From Paenibacillus woosongensis (GTDB taxonomy: Bacteria > Bacillota > Bacilli > Paenibacillales > Paenibacillaceae): DNA of 64,000 nt. The notes below the pieces were generated by a model. It saw nothing but the letters and a program-made list of their open reading frames with translations, searched no databases and was not told where the DNA came from. Location of the stretch: contig NZ_WNZW01000014.1 of the NCBI RefSeq assembly GCF_009725165.1, positions 50,259 to 114,258 of the forward strand. Reading direction: 5' to 3'. The position numbers and the translations under genes were made by a program. Within the stretch, counting starts at the first letter, position 1, and every line of letters starts with the position of its first letter. Below, one piece after another: positions 34,917 through 43,777 of the stretch.

Positions 34917-35918
34917 TTAAAGAGGTTCATGTTCTGCTCCTTGTTTAGCGGTTGTTTTACAATGCAGGTACTTCTCCGAAACGCTCTCCCTGCCCATATT
35001 CGTTATTCCAAACGGGACATGAACAGATGGCACAATTCTGGCAACACCCTCGATGTGACCAACCTGATCATCAAAGAATATATGGGGTTTAAATATTCGC
35101 AATACTCTGCCTTTATCGATTCCGCCTAGAAAAAAAGCTTCGTCCACTCTAATATCCAAATTTCTCAGCGTCGTAATCACTCTCTCATGAGCAGGGGCAT
35201 TCCTAGCCGTGGCAATCGCGATTCTTATTCGAGGCTTGTCTTTCACGTTAGTTGGATACTTCTCTAAAATTCTTTTTTGCAATTTGGATATCTCTTGAAA
35301 AAACTTCAACAACGGCCCCGGAGGAAGCGACTCCCCGGCATTTAATCGTTCGTGATCATGGAACAATGCCAATTGTCCGCCCTGTTGGAAGACAGATTCC
35401 GCTGAATCATCAGCGATAACTCCATCAAAATCAAATGCGATCCTAAGCTCCCGATCCTCGTCATTGTCAATATAGTCCGTTGGATAAATGCAGCCTGCCG
35501 GAAACCCACGTTCGACCGCTTCCTTTACATCATCAGGATTCCCTGACAAGAAAATCGACGCATTGAAGGCCTCCATGTATTCAAAAGGATTACTGCCTGC
35601 GATGAATACTGCTCGGCTAATAGGGAGCTGGTAATGTTCTATCGATTTAAATACGCGAAGCCCGGTATCCGGATCATTACGGGACAGCAATACGACCTCG
35701 ACCGGCTGATCCTCTGGTTCATCTGTATTGATGCTAAGCAGTCTTTTGATTAGAGGATATGCGACTCCTGTTTCAAGAACGACTTGCTCATTTTCCCGCT
35801 GATATTTTCTATAGGCATCTTCTCCGTGTTCCTGAAATACGCGATCCGATTCGCTTAAATCAAACAACGCGCTCGAAGCGACTGCAATTACAAACTTGTC
35901 CTCAATATTATAGGGCAT
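34917..35918 (-). CDS. Cytosolic 5'-nucleotidase 1-like protein
   Basis: The 333-residue protein matches the 5'-nucleotidase family of NT5C1 type. It has VVLLSRNDPDTGLRVF in the N-terminal half, the HAD-like active-site motif RIAFDFDGVIADDSAE (about residue 156), and the late motifs TARNAPAHERVI and FFDDQVGHI. These enzymes dephosphorylate nucleoside monophosphates in the cytoplasm. An AAAGGA lies seven bases before the ATG. It is first in a run of three same-strand genes ordered phosphotransferase, VOC, nucleotidase in transcription. Confidence 0.82.
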   Translation of the reverse strand: MPYNIEDKFVIAVASSALFDLSESDRVFQEHGEDAYRKYQRENEQVVLETGVAYPLIKRLLSINTDEPEDQPVEVVLLSRNDPDTGLRVFKSIEHYQLPISRAVFIAGSNPFEYMEAFNASIFLSGNPDDVKEAVERGFPAGCIYPTDYIDNDEDRELRIAFDFDGVIADDSAESVFQQGGQLALFHDHERLNAGESLPPGPLLKFFQEISKLQKRILEKYPTNVKDKPRIRIAIATARNAPAHERVITTLRNLDIRVDEAFFLGGIDKGRVLRIFKPHIFFDDQVGHIEGVARIVPSVHVPFGITNMGRESVSEKYLHCKTTAKQGAEHEPL

Positions 35919-35939
35919 GATTCTATCCTTTCTTTCTTG

Positions 35940-36323
35940 CTAGCTAAAACAAGTACACACCATGATGATGTTCCCGTCAGGATCTTTGAATGAAAATTCC
36001 GCCAGGTCGGGAAAGGTCTGAATTTCAGTAACGATTTCCGCGCCTAAACTCTGTACATGCTGATAGGCCTCATGAATATTTTCACAGCTTAAATTAAATA
36101 AAGGCTGATTGGATGGCGTAAATTGATATATCTCGTCCAAACAATGATTGTCCAGCGTCAAACCTGGACGCCCTTCCCCCATAGGCAAAGTATAAATCGG
36201 GCCTGGAAATTCCCCAACCTCGACTTCTAGACTCAGAAGCTTGCTGTACCACTGAGCGGCCCTCTTTAAATCGCTTACATGAATAAAGATCGTATCTACG
36301 CGGTTATGTATTGGATTAGCCAT
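35940..36323 (-). CDS. VOC (glyoxalase/bleomycin-resistance) family protein
   Basis: The 127-residue protein has the two beta-alpha-beta-beta-beta modules of the VOC fold: IFIHVSDLKRAAQWYSKLL at the start and AEFSFKDPDGNIIMVC at the end. Members are metal-dependent lyases, dioxygenases or drug-binding proteins; no specific activity can be assigned. GGAGG lies seven bases before the ATG. It lies between the phosphotransferase and nucleotidase genes and is probably co-transcribed with both. Confidence 0.82.
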   Translation of the reverse strand: MANPIHNRVDTIFIHVSDLKRAAQWYSKLLSLEVEVGEFPGPIYTLPMGEGRPGLTLDNHCLDEIYQFTPSNQPLFNLSCENIHEAYQHVQSLGAEIVTEIQTFPDLAEFSFKDPDGNIIMVCTCFS

Positions 36324-36340
36324 AGCTTTACCTCCATTTT

Positions 36341-37150
36341 CTATGTAATTGTCTTCAATCTTGCTTTGATCTCTAGTAATAATGCATTTTTCTCTTCATC
36401 AGGTATCCCATCCGAAAGTCTCGCGGCAGCTACCGGCAGTATCCATGGATCTACCTCGGCATAATCTTTGTTCGCCAGCTTCAAGTAATGCCTGACATAT
36501 TCATTTTTGATGCGTTTTCTAAAGAAATTGATAAGGAGGCCTTTCGTTTTGGGAGTCCCTTCTGGCAATGTGCCATAAGTCAACAGAAGTACGGACCTGG
36601 CGAGGTCGCCCAGCGGGTGGCCAGCCATTCCAGTCATCCAATCAATTACGCAGCTATTATTTGGATCCGTTACTAACACATTGTCGGGATGATAATCTCC
36701 GTGGCAGAGCTTATGATCCTCGGGCAAGCCTTGCAGTTGATGAATAATCTTCGACTTTTCGGCATCGGTTAGGAGCGGAGCAGATTGAATATTATGAGCG
36801 AGTATCTCTTTATGATTCCTGCTCAAATCCGCAACGGAATGGACATGCACATGATGATGGAGGGCGGCTAACGTCCTTGAAAACCGCCTGATCCGCAGAG
36901 GTCTCCGTGTCATCAAATGAAGCAGAGAGGTACCTGGAACCCGTTCAAAAATAATCCCCAGCCTTCCGTCCCTCTCGATCATTTCAAAGGCCCTCGGGAC
37001 ATTGATGCCCAGGTCATGCACATACTGGCTAACCTCATACTCCTCATGAATCGCTTCAATCGGAAAGCCCTTCTTATAAAGCTTGAGAACCTTGTTATCA
37101 CCGGCAACGAATATATCTGCTGTTCTTCCCTGGCCCACCTGCTCCAACAA
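36341..37150 (-). CDS. APH-type phosphotransferase family protein
   Basis: The 269-residue protein has a kinase-like fold with VLKLYKKG (ATP lysine), the Brenner motif CHGDYHPDNVLV (catalytic Asp) and the metal-binding VIDWMTGMAGHPLGDLAR. Members phosphorylate aminoglycosides, choline, sugars or other alcohols. The start is TTG at 37150, six bases after GGAGG. The gene is preceded by a promoter plus an intrinsic terminator within about 110 bases, so expression probably depends on read-through. The substrate is unknown. Confidence 0.8.
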   Translation of the reverse strand: MLEQVGQGRTADIFVAGDNKVLKLYKKGFPIEAIHEEYEVSQYVHDLGINVPRAFEMIERDGRLGIIFERVPGTSLLHLMTRRPLRIRRFSRTLAALHHHVHVHSVADLSRNHKEILAHNIQSAPLLTDAEKSKIIHQLQGLPEDHKLCHGDYHPDNVLVTDPNNSCVIDWMTGMAGHPLGDLARSVLLLTYGTLPEGTPKTKGLLINFFRKRIKNEYVRHYLKLANKDYAEVDPWILPVAAARLSDGIPDEEKNALLLEIKARLKTIT

Positions 37151-37193
37151 CGATCACCTCCATATACCAAATTAACCTTCCATCATCACAAAA

Positions 37194-37287
37194 ACGCCCC
37201 AGCCTTAAGATCGCTCTTATCTTAGGCTGAGGCGTTGTTACGCGAGCTTCTTTCCACGATTATACATCCGATCCTTCCATGGCGATA
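37194..37287 (-). promoter_or_regulatory. Promoter-terminator cassette (copy 1) ahead of the APH-type gene
   Basis: On the reverse strand TATCGC (37282-37287) lies 17 bases before a perfect TATAAT (37259-37264). About 25 bases after the predicted start comes a long hairpin (37194-37235; arms ACGCCTCAGCCTAAGAT and ATCTTAAGGCTGGGGCGT) followed by TTTTTG, and then the gene's ribosome site. The loop contains AGAGCG. The same arrangement occurs at 48783 and 50481. It is either an attenuator or a short terminated RNA. Confidence 0.65.
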
Positions 37288-37435
37288 GCCCTGATATGCG
37301 TAAAGACATAAGCATAGAAATTTCTGATTTAAAGATTACTATAGCACTTTAAAGATATAAATACCAAAAAGTGGTTCCCCGTTTCCGAAATTCAAATAAT
37401 TGCGATTTGAGTAGAGTTTATATATCACGAAAAAC

Positions 37436-38122
37436 TTATTGCCTTTCGCCCGTTAGTCTTTCCCTAGTATCCGTCTCGTTTCCTTCAAGTCGCTTGGTCA
37501 ATGTCTTTCTCCAGTTGTCCGAGAGTTCCTCGACTTCAAGAATCTTGGCTATTCCTTCAAGATTATTCTTTTCGCGATGCATGATCTTGTTGGCGTAAGA
37601 TACCGTAATTGCTTTCGGATGTCTGTCGATCAAATGCAGCCCATCCAGCCTCGATACGAGTCCTTCCTGGAGCACGCGGAAATAAAAGCCGGTATACCCG
37701 GTTTCCTGTACTTTTAACGGCATGTCAGGGGCCCCGTATTTTACGGATAGTTTAAAACAAGGCTGCCTTGGCTGGCTTACCTGCACCACCGCTTCTCCCA
37801 GCTGAAAAATATCGCCAATGCAAATCTCGGTCTCCAGCAAACCCCGCGTTGTTAAATTTTCGCCGAATGCACTGTATTCTAATGCCCGGCCCAATTCCTT
37901 CTCCCAAAAGGGATAATGCTCGTAAGGGTACACACAAACGGCCTTCTCCCTACCTCCGTGGTGAACAAGATCTGCCTGACCATCCCCCTCGAAGTTGAGC
38001 CAGGACAGGAACAGCGGCTCATCACTTGGCCTCTTGAAGATGCCTGTCGAAATTTCCTTATTGTTAAATTGCACCTGTATCGGCTTGCCTACATTGATGG
38101 ATATAATTTCACCCTGCCCCAC
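37436..38122 (-). CDS. MOSC domain protein (YiiM-like)
   Basis: The 228-residue protein has the MOSC core: DGQADLVHHGGREKAVCVYP, SAFGENLTTRGLLETEICIGD and QPRQPCFKLSVKYG, where the conserved cysteine sits. MOSC proteins are related to the molybdenum-cofactor sulfurase C-terminus and carry sulfur or reduce N-hydroxylated compounds (as YiiM/YcbX). The start is GTG at 38122, with only a weak GGAAG upstream. It lies just downstream of pdxS on the same strand. Confidence 0.83.
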   Translation of the reverse strand: MGQGEIISINVGKPIQVQFNNKEISTGIFKRPSDEPLFLSWLNFEGDGQADLVHHGGREKAVCVYPYEHYPFWEKELGRALEYSAFGENLTTRGLLETEICIGDIFQLGEAVVQVSQPRQPCFKLSVKYGAPDMPLKVQETGYTGFYFRVLQEGLVSRLDGLHLIDRHPKAITVSYANKIMHREKNNLEGIAKILEVEELSDNWRKTLTKRLEGNETDTRERLTGERQ

Positions 38123-38177
38123 GAGGGATCACTTCCGTTTCCGACTTTGAATTCAAGAATTAACTGTCTCTTATCTA

Positions 38178-39059
38178 TTATATACCACGTTCCTGCATGC
38201 GGTCTCCTGCCTCTAGCTTCGAGATTTCTAAACCTTTCATCGGGGCTCCCAGGTTTTTGGATATTTCTGCAATCCGCTTAAAATCGGTATAATTCGTCGT
38301 TGCCTCCACAATGGCCCGGGCAAATTTCTCCGGCTGCTCCGATTTGAAAATTCCCGATCCAACAAACACGCCGTCGGCCCCTAATGTCATCATTAAAGCC
38401 GCATCAGCGGGAGTAGCCACCCCTCCGGCAGCAAAGTTAACGACCGGTAATCTTCCCGTATCCCTGATCTGCAGCAATAATTCATAAGGTGCGCTGAGCT
38501 GCTTGGCCTCTACCATGAGCTCATCCTTGCTCATTCCCTGCACTTTACGTATTTGCCCAAGCATCATGCGCATATGGCGTACTGCCTCGACAATATTCCC
38601 CGTTCCCGGCTCCCCTTTGGTGCGAATCATCGATGCCCCCTCTCCGATGCGGCGCAAGGCCTCTCCCAAATCCCTGGCCCCGCATACGAATGGGATCGTA
38701 AACTCATTTTTGTCGATATGAAAAATATCATCGGCGGGCGTTAACACTTCACTTTCGTCAATATAGTCCACGCCCAGGGCTTCAAGTACTCTCGCTTCTA
38801 CATAGTGACCGATGCGCGCCTTCGCCATCACGGGGATAGACACAGCCCTCATCACCTGCTCGACAACAACCGGATCGGCCATGCGTGCAACTCCGCCTGC
38901 CGCACGGATGTCTGCCGGCACTCTTTCCAGCGCCATCACGGCAGTAGCTCCAGCTGCTTCCGCAATTTTGGCCTGCTCAGCATTCATCACGTCCATGATG
39001 ACGCCGCCTTTTTGCATTTCCGCCATTCCCCGTTTGACTCGGTTCGTCCCTGTTTCCAT
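38178..39059 (-). CDS. pdxS: Pyridoxal 5'-phosphate synthase, lyase subunit PdxS
   Basis: The 293-residue protein is a full-length PdxS/SNZ: GGVIMDVMNAEQAKIAEAAG, the active-site lysine in PVMAKARIGHYVEA, VDYIDESEVLTPADD, and the late lysine/glycine segment AAGGVATPADAALMM. PdxS makes PLP from ribose 5-phosphate, glyceraldehyde 3-phosphate and ammonia supplied by PdxT. No pdxT is next to it, which is unusual; a second pdxST may exist elsewhere. GGAGG lies upstream of the ATG. It follows serC and heads a neighbourhood rich in PLP-dependent enzymes. Confidence 0.95.
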   Translation of the reverse strand: METGTNRVKRGMAEMQKGGVIMDVMNAEQAKIAEAAGATAVMALERVPADIRAAGGVARMADPVVVEQVMRAVSIPVMAKARIGHYVEARVLEALGVDYIDESEVLTPADDIFHIDKNEFTIPFVCGARDLGEALRRIGEGASMIRTKGEPGTGNIVEAVRHMRMMLGQIRKVQGMSKDELMVEAKQLSAPYELLLQIRDTGRLPVVNFAAGGVATPADAALMMTLGADGVFVGSGIFKSEQPEKFARAIVEATTNYTDFKRIAEISKNLGAPMKGLEISKLEAGDRMQERGI

Positions 39060-39183
39060 CTCTCATTCCTCCATGTTTTCAAGTTTCTAAACTTATTTAG
39101 TTCACCAGTGCACAGCCATGCCACGCACCCAAATTGAAACCCCGACAATGAAGGCCGAAATTTCAGATTAGCAAATTTATTTT

Positions 39184-40269
39184 CTATCCAAAGCGCTGTT
39201 GAAAGTCCGCCATGAAATCTGCCAACGCTTTGCACTGCTCATACGTAACAGCATTATAGAGAGAAGCCCGCAAATGCCCGGCATCCCGATGGCCCTTTAA
39301 TCCCACAAAGCCGTTCTGTTGCGCTTCTTGTAAAAATTGCAGTTCCAATTCATCATTCATCACGCGAAACGTCGCATTCATCAGCGAACGACTGTCCTTA
39401 TGTGCCAGCCCGCTATAAAAACCACCACTTTGGTCGATCGTGCTATACAACAAGTCGGCTTTAAGCCGGTTGCGCTGTTCCATGCCTTTTGCTCCGCCGT
39501 TATTCCGAATCCATTTCAGCACAAGATTAACTATGTACACGGCAAATACAGGCGGTGTGTTATACAGCGAGCCGCTGTTCGCATGAATCCGATAATTCAT
39601 AATATCTGGGATATGTGCAGGAATTCTGCTCAGCAGCTCACGCTCAGCGATCACAACAGTAACCCCAGAGGGGCCTAGGTTCTTCTGAGCACCGGCATAG
39701 ATAAATGCAAAGTTAGATACATCAACCGGACGAGACAAAATATCACTGGACATATCTGCAATCAGCGGAACTTCCCCTGTATCGGCGAAGCTATGGTATT
39801 GGGTTCCCGCTATCGTTTCATTGGAAGTAAGGTGAACATAGGCTGTTTCAGGATGAAGATTTATTCTATGCAAATCTGGAAGCTTCGTAAAATGATCCGC
39901 CTCCGAGCTTGCCGCAATTGCCGTATCACCTATTTTTCTCGCCTCCGCTATGGCCTTGCCCGACCACGTCCCGCTGTGGATGTAGCTTGCCACACGCCCG
40001 GCTGGCAAGAAATTTATCGGCACCATGGCAAACTGCATGCTTGCCCCTCCCTGCACAAACATCACTTCATAACCCGAGGGAATGTGAAGAAGCTCTTGTA
40101 GCAGTTGTTGGGTTTCGTCGTTAATTTGTTCATATTCCTTGCTCCTATGCGAAATTTCCAGAACAGATAGACCGGTGCCCTGCAGGTCAAGGAGTTCCTC
40201 CTGTGCTTGATGCATCACTTCCCCAGGCAATCCTGCGGGCCCAGCGTTAAAGTTATAGACTTGTTTCAT
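39184..40269 (-). CDS. serC: Phosphoserine aminotransferase
   Basis: The 361-residue protein has the SerC N-terminus VYNFNAGPAGLPGEVM, MFVQGGASMQFAMVP for phosphate binding, the PLP lysine in YAGAQKNLGPSGVT and the late RASLYNAVT. It converts 3-phosphohydroxypyruvate and glutamate to phosphoserine. The start is ATG at 40269, seven bases after AAGGAG. It is divergent from the LysR gene and upstream of pdxS. Confidence 0.95.
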   Translation of the reverse strand: MKQVYNFNAGPAGLPGEVMHQAQEELLDLQGTGLSVLEISHRSKEYEQINDETQQLLQELLHIPSGYEVMFVQGGASMQFAMVPINFLPAGRVASYIHSGTWSGKAIAEARKIGDTAIAASSEADHFTKLPDLHRINLHPETAYVHLTSNETIAGTQYHSFADTGEVPLIADMSSDILSRPVDVSNFAFIYAGAQKNLGPSGVTVVIAERELLSRIPAHIPDIMNYRIHANSGSLYNTPPVFAVYIVNLVLKWIRNNGGAKGMEQRNRLKADLLYSTIDQSGGFYSGLAHKDSRSLMNATFRVMNDELELQFLQEAQQNGFVGLKGHRDAGHLRASLYNAVTYEQCKALADFMADFQQRFG

Positions 40270-40316
40270 CTCCATTCTCCTTTTAATGTATAGATATTTC
40301 ATATCGTTTATCTTAA

Positions 40317-40339
40317 AATAATAGTAATAACCTATTATT
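40317..40339. promoter_or_regulatory. Inverted repeat between serC and lysR, candidate LysR operator
   Basis: AATAATAG (40317-40324) and CTATTATT (40332-40339) are perfect inverted arms around seven bases. The site is midway between divergent serC and the LysR-type gene, the classic location of a LysR-regulator site. Confidence 0.55.
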
Positions 40340-40372
40340 ATTTGTAAATAGGCTTTTCAAGGAGGAAGATTC

Positions 40373-41269
40373 ATGGAACTCAGGCAATTGGAGTATTTCA
40401 TGGCCGTATGCCACGAGCTGCATTTTACCCGCGCCGCGGAGAAGCTGGGTATCGCCCAACCCTCGCTAAGCCAGCAAATTCGTTTACTGGAGCACGAAAT
40501 CGGCACGCCCCTGTTCGATCGCATCGGTAAGAAAACCGTCATTACCGAAGCGGGCAAAACCTTGCTGCACCATAGCTACAATGTGTTTCATGAACTATCC
40601 CAGGCACGTGCCGCGATCAGCGAAATCCAAGGATTGAAAAGAGGTACATTGAAAATCGGCGCGCTGCTGACAGTAGTCAATTACTTGCTCCCCCCAACCG
40701 TGATCGGCTTCCACCGCAGCTATCCTAACGTCGAGCTGTCTGTGCTCGGTCTGCGAACTGGAGATATTTACAACGGACTACTGGAAAATGAACTCGATTT
40801 GGGCATTGTATATTTACCGATGGAGCATGATGATCTGGAGACCATCCCCCTCTTTAAAGAAAATCTTGCCCTTGCCGTGCCTGTAGATCATCCCATTGCT
40901 CAGAGGTCTTTCGTGACGCTTGATATTCTTAAAGAGACGCCAAGTGTATTATTGCCAAACTCATATTTTCTGCGCCAGCTCATTAATGAGCAATGCCGCG
41001 CCCTTGCCTTCGCGCCGCAGCCCGTTATGGAAATGACAACGATGGAGTCGATCATTAATATGGTCGTTCAAGGCCTCGGCGTCACAATTCTACCGAAAGG
41101 TTACCTCGACTACATAGGAAATCCGCATATTCAAACAATTCCGATTCAGAACCCGGTTCCTACGACACAAATCGGGGTCGTCTATCGGAAAAATAAATAT
41201 TTATGCGCGGCCAGCCGGGTGTTTATGGAGCAATTGATTACTACGATTAAAAGCAAACATATGGATTAA
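40373..41269 (+). CDS. LysR family transcriptional regulator
   Basis: The 298-residue protein has the LysR winged HTH (MELRQLEYFMAVCHELHFTR, AAEKLGIAQPSLSQQI) and a co-inducer-binding domain resembling the CynR/CbbR branch (LKIGALLTVVNYLLPPTVIG). AAGGAGG lies eight bases before the ATG. It is transcribed divergently from serC, and its last four bases overlap the end of the convergent argD-like gene. A likely role is control of serC-pdxS, with an amino acid or keto acid as effector; that is inference. Confidence 0.9.
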   Translation: MELRQLEYFMAVCHELHFTRAAEKLGIAQPSLSQQIRLLEHEIGTPLFDRIGKKTVITEAGKTLLHHSYNVFHELSQARAAISEIQGLKRGTLKIGALLTVVNYLLPPTVIGFHRSYPNVELSVLGLRTGDIYNGLLENELDLGIVYLPMEHDDLETIPLFKENLALAVPVDHPIAQRSFVTLDILKETPSVLLPNSYFLRQLINEQCRALAFAPQPVMEMTTMESIINMVVQGLGVTILPKGYLDYIGNPHIQTIPIQNPVPTTQIGVVYRKNKYLCAASRVFMEQLITTIKSKHMD

Positions 41270-42450
41270 TGCCTCTCCAGAACGGTGGTGACAATGTCCA
41301 CGGCCTGGTCAATTTCTTCCTTTGAAATATATAAGCTAGGCATAAAACGAATCACGTGAGTACCTGCTGACAATACCAATAGTCCCTGCAGCAGCAGCTC
41401 CTGAATGACGGGGGCAATCGGTTCGCGGCATTCAATGCCGATCAACAGACCGAGGCCCCTTACGGATTGAACGATAGAATAAGACTGAAGCTGCTCCTGC
41501 AGCCTTTGCAAAGCATATGCGCCCATCTGTTCCGCTCGTTCACATAATCGTTCCTCGAGTATCGTCTCCAGCGTAGCCAGGCCAGCCGCCGCCGCAAGCG
41601 GGGCGCCTCCGAATGTCGACGCATGGCTTCCTGGGGAGAAAGCGTCGCGAAGCTTCTTCTTCCCCATCATTGCTCCGATAGGAAATCCGCTGGCCAGCCC
41701 TTTGGCAAGCGTGATGATATCCGGTTCGATGTCATAATGCTCGTAAGCAAACAGCTTCCCCGTTCGCCCCATCCCCGTCTGCACCTCATCGATCATAAGC
41801 AGCAGCCCTCGCTCCTTGCATAGAACGGAGAGCCGAGTCACAAACTCGGGATCCGCGGCATAGACGCCACCTTCTCCCTGTACCAGTTCAAGCATGATCG
41901 CCGCGGTTCGCTCCGTGATCCTATCTTCTACCGATTGAATATCGTTATATCTTGCATAGGCAAATCCCTCCGGCAGCGGAAAAAATCCATCCTTGACCTT
42001 ATCCTGCCCCGTCGCGGTCAATGTGGCCATCGTGCGCCCGTGAAAGGATTTTTCGAACGTGATGATTTCGTATCTGCCATTGCCAAGCACCCGCTGGTGA
42101 TATCTTCTGGCACATTTGATTGCAGCCTCATTGGCTTCTGCCCCGCTATTGCAAAAGAAGACGAGATCCGCACAGCTGTGAGCGGTAAGCATTTGTGCCA
42201 GCTTCTGCTGGTTCGGAATATGGAACAGGTTGGATACATGCCACACTTGTTCAAGCTGTTCCTGTATTCTTCGTTTTATTTTTAAGGGCACATGTCCCAA
42301 ATTACATACCGCAATTCCTGACATAAAGTCCAAATATTCTTTGCCTTGGTCATCCCAAAGCCGGCTTCCATTCCCTTTGATCAGCGAAACGGGGTATTTC
42401 GTGTAGGCCGGAAACAGAACGCCGTTGTCAATAGGCTCTGGCATATTCAA
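41266..42450 (-). CDS. Class III aminotransferase, acetylornithine transaminase-like
   Basis: The 394-residue protein has class III features: YLDFMSGIAVCNLGH, FCNSGAEANEAAIK, TFEKSFHGRT, DEVQTGMGRTGKLFAYEH and the PLP lysine in ITLAKGLASGFPIGA. Length and motifs match ArgD, but ArgD-like paralogues also act on other omega-amines. It starts with TTG at 42450, just after the hemL stop, with AAGGAG supplied by the end of hemL. It is last in the speA-glyA-hemL-argD run. Confidence 0.85.
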   Translation of the reverse strand: MNMPEPIDNGVLFPAYTKYPVSLIKGNGSRLWDDQGKEYLDFMSGIAVCNLGHVPLKIKRRIQEQLEQVWHVSNLFHIPNQQKLAQMLTAHSCADLVFFCNSGAEANEAAIKCARRYHQRVLGNGRYEIITFEKSFHGRTMATLTATGQDKVKDGFFPLPEGFAYARYNDIQSVEDRITERTAAIMLELVQGEGGVYAADPEFVTRLSVLCKERGLLLMIDEVQTGMGRTGKLFAYEHYDIEPDIITLAKGLASGFPIGAMMGKKKLRDAFSPGSHASTFGGAPLAAAAGLATLETILEERLCERAEQMGAYALQRLQEQLQSYSIVQSVRGLGLLIGIECREPIAPVIQELLLQGLLVLSAGTHVIRFMPSLYISKEEIDQAVDIVTTVLERH

Positions 42451-42456
42451 ACCGCA

Positions 42457-43764
42457 TCACTCCTTGATCGCTTGTAATGCCTCGAAATGGGCTTTGATCG
42501 TAGCCTCGATATCCTCATCCGAATGCGCAGCCGATACGAACATGACTTCATAGGGGGTAGGCGCTGTCAAAATGCCACGATCCAGCATCGCTGCATAGTA
42601 CTGTTTAAACAGCCGCATATTCGAACGTTGAGCTGTCTCATAATCCACGACATCATGTTCCGTAAAAAAAGCAGACAGCATCGAGCCTACCCTGTTGATC
42701 TTGAGGGGAATCCCTGCCATTTTGGCATTTCGTATAAAACCTTCCGCCAGCCGAGCCGCTTTTCTTTCCAACTCCTCATAGAATCCAGGCTGCCCAAGCA
42801 ATTGCAAAGTTGTATATCCAGCCGCCATGGCGAGTGGATTACCCGATAACGTTCCGGCTTGATAGATGGGCCCGGCAGGAGCCATCTGCTGCATAATTTC
42901 ATGCTTGCCGCCATAAGCGCCTACCGGGAGACCTCCGCCAATCACTTTTCCAAGGCAGGTAAGATCCGGCTCGATTCCGTACAGCCCTTGCGCCCCCTGA
43001 TAGCTTACGCGGAATCCCGACATGACCTCATCGAAGATCAGCAGGCTGCCGTACTGTGCGGTAATCTCCCTTAACCCTTGAAGGAAACCGGGCAAAGGCG
43101 GCACAACCCCCATATTCCCGGCCACTGGCTCAACGATGACCGCAGCGATTTGTTCGCCAAATTGCTCGAATGCATGACGAATGCTAGCGATACTGTTATA
43201 AGGCATTGTAATTGTACTTGCGGCGACACCTTCAGGAATTCCCGGGCTATCCGGCAAGCCGAAGGTCGCCACCCCTGAGCCGGATTTAATGAGCAAAGCA
43301 TCGGCATGCCCGTGGTAGCCTCCTTGAAACTTCACAATTTTGTTCCGCTTCGTATATCCTCTGGCTAAGCGCAGGGCACTCATTGTAGCTTCCGTGCCGG
43401 AGTTCACCATGCGCACCATCTCCATAGACGAAACGCTTCCCGTGATGAGCTTGGCCATTTTCGTTTCAATTTCTGTGGGCAAGCCAAAGCTTGTTCCTTG
43501 AGCCGCCGCTTTTCCTATCGCCTCGACAACCTCCGGATGAGCATGCCCCAGGATTAACGGCCCCCATGAGCCGATATAATCTATGAACTCATTTCCATCG
43601 ATATCGAACACGTGCGAGCCTTGTCCGCCTGCGATGAACACAGGGGGCAAGCCGACTGATGAAAAGGCGCGAACCGGGCTGTTTACCCCTCCAGGGATCA
43701 CGCTCCTGGCCTCAGCGAAGGCTGCTCTGGAGTATGAATCCTTCCTTCTGATGCTGGATGTCAT
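42457..43764 (-). CDS. hemL: Glutamate-1-semialdehyde 2,1-aminomutase
   Basis: The 435-residue protein has the HemL signatures SVIPGGVNSPVRAFSSVG, DYIGSWGPLILGH, MVNSGTEATMSALRLARG, KFQGGYHGHAD and the PLP lysine in CLGKVIGGGLPVGAYGG. It makes 5-aminolevulinate for tetrapyrroles. No other heme gene is nearby, so this may be a second copy of the GsaB type. GGAGG lies before the ATG. It is followed seven bases later by the argD-like gene. Confidence 0.92.
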   Translation of the reverse strand: MTSSIRRKDSYSRAAFAEARSVIPGGVNSPVRAFSSVGLPPVFIAGGQGSHVFDIDGNEFIDYIGSWGPLILGHAHPEVVEAIGKAAAQGTSFGLPTEIETKMAKLITGSVSSMEMVRMVNSGTEATMSALRLARGYTKRNKIVKFQGGYHGHADALLIKSGSGVATFGLPDSPGIPEGVAASTITMPYNSIASIRHAFEQFGEQIAAVIVEPVAGNMGVVPPLPGFLQGLREITAQYGSLLIFDEVMSGFRVSYQGAQGLYGIEPDLTCLGKVIGGGLPVGAYGGKHEIMQQMAPAGPIYQAGTLSGNPLAMAAGYTTLQLLGQPGFYEELERKAARLAEGFIRNAKMAGIPLKINRVGSMLSAFFTEHDVVDYETAQRSNMRLFKQYYAAMLDRGILTAPTPYEVMFVSAAHSDEDIEATIKAHFEALQAIKE

Positions 43765-43777
43765 CGCTGCTCCTCCT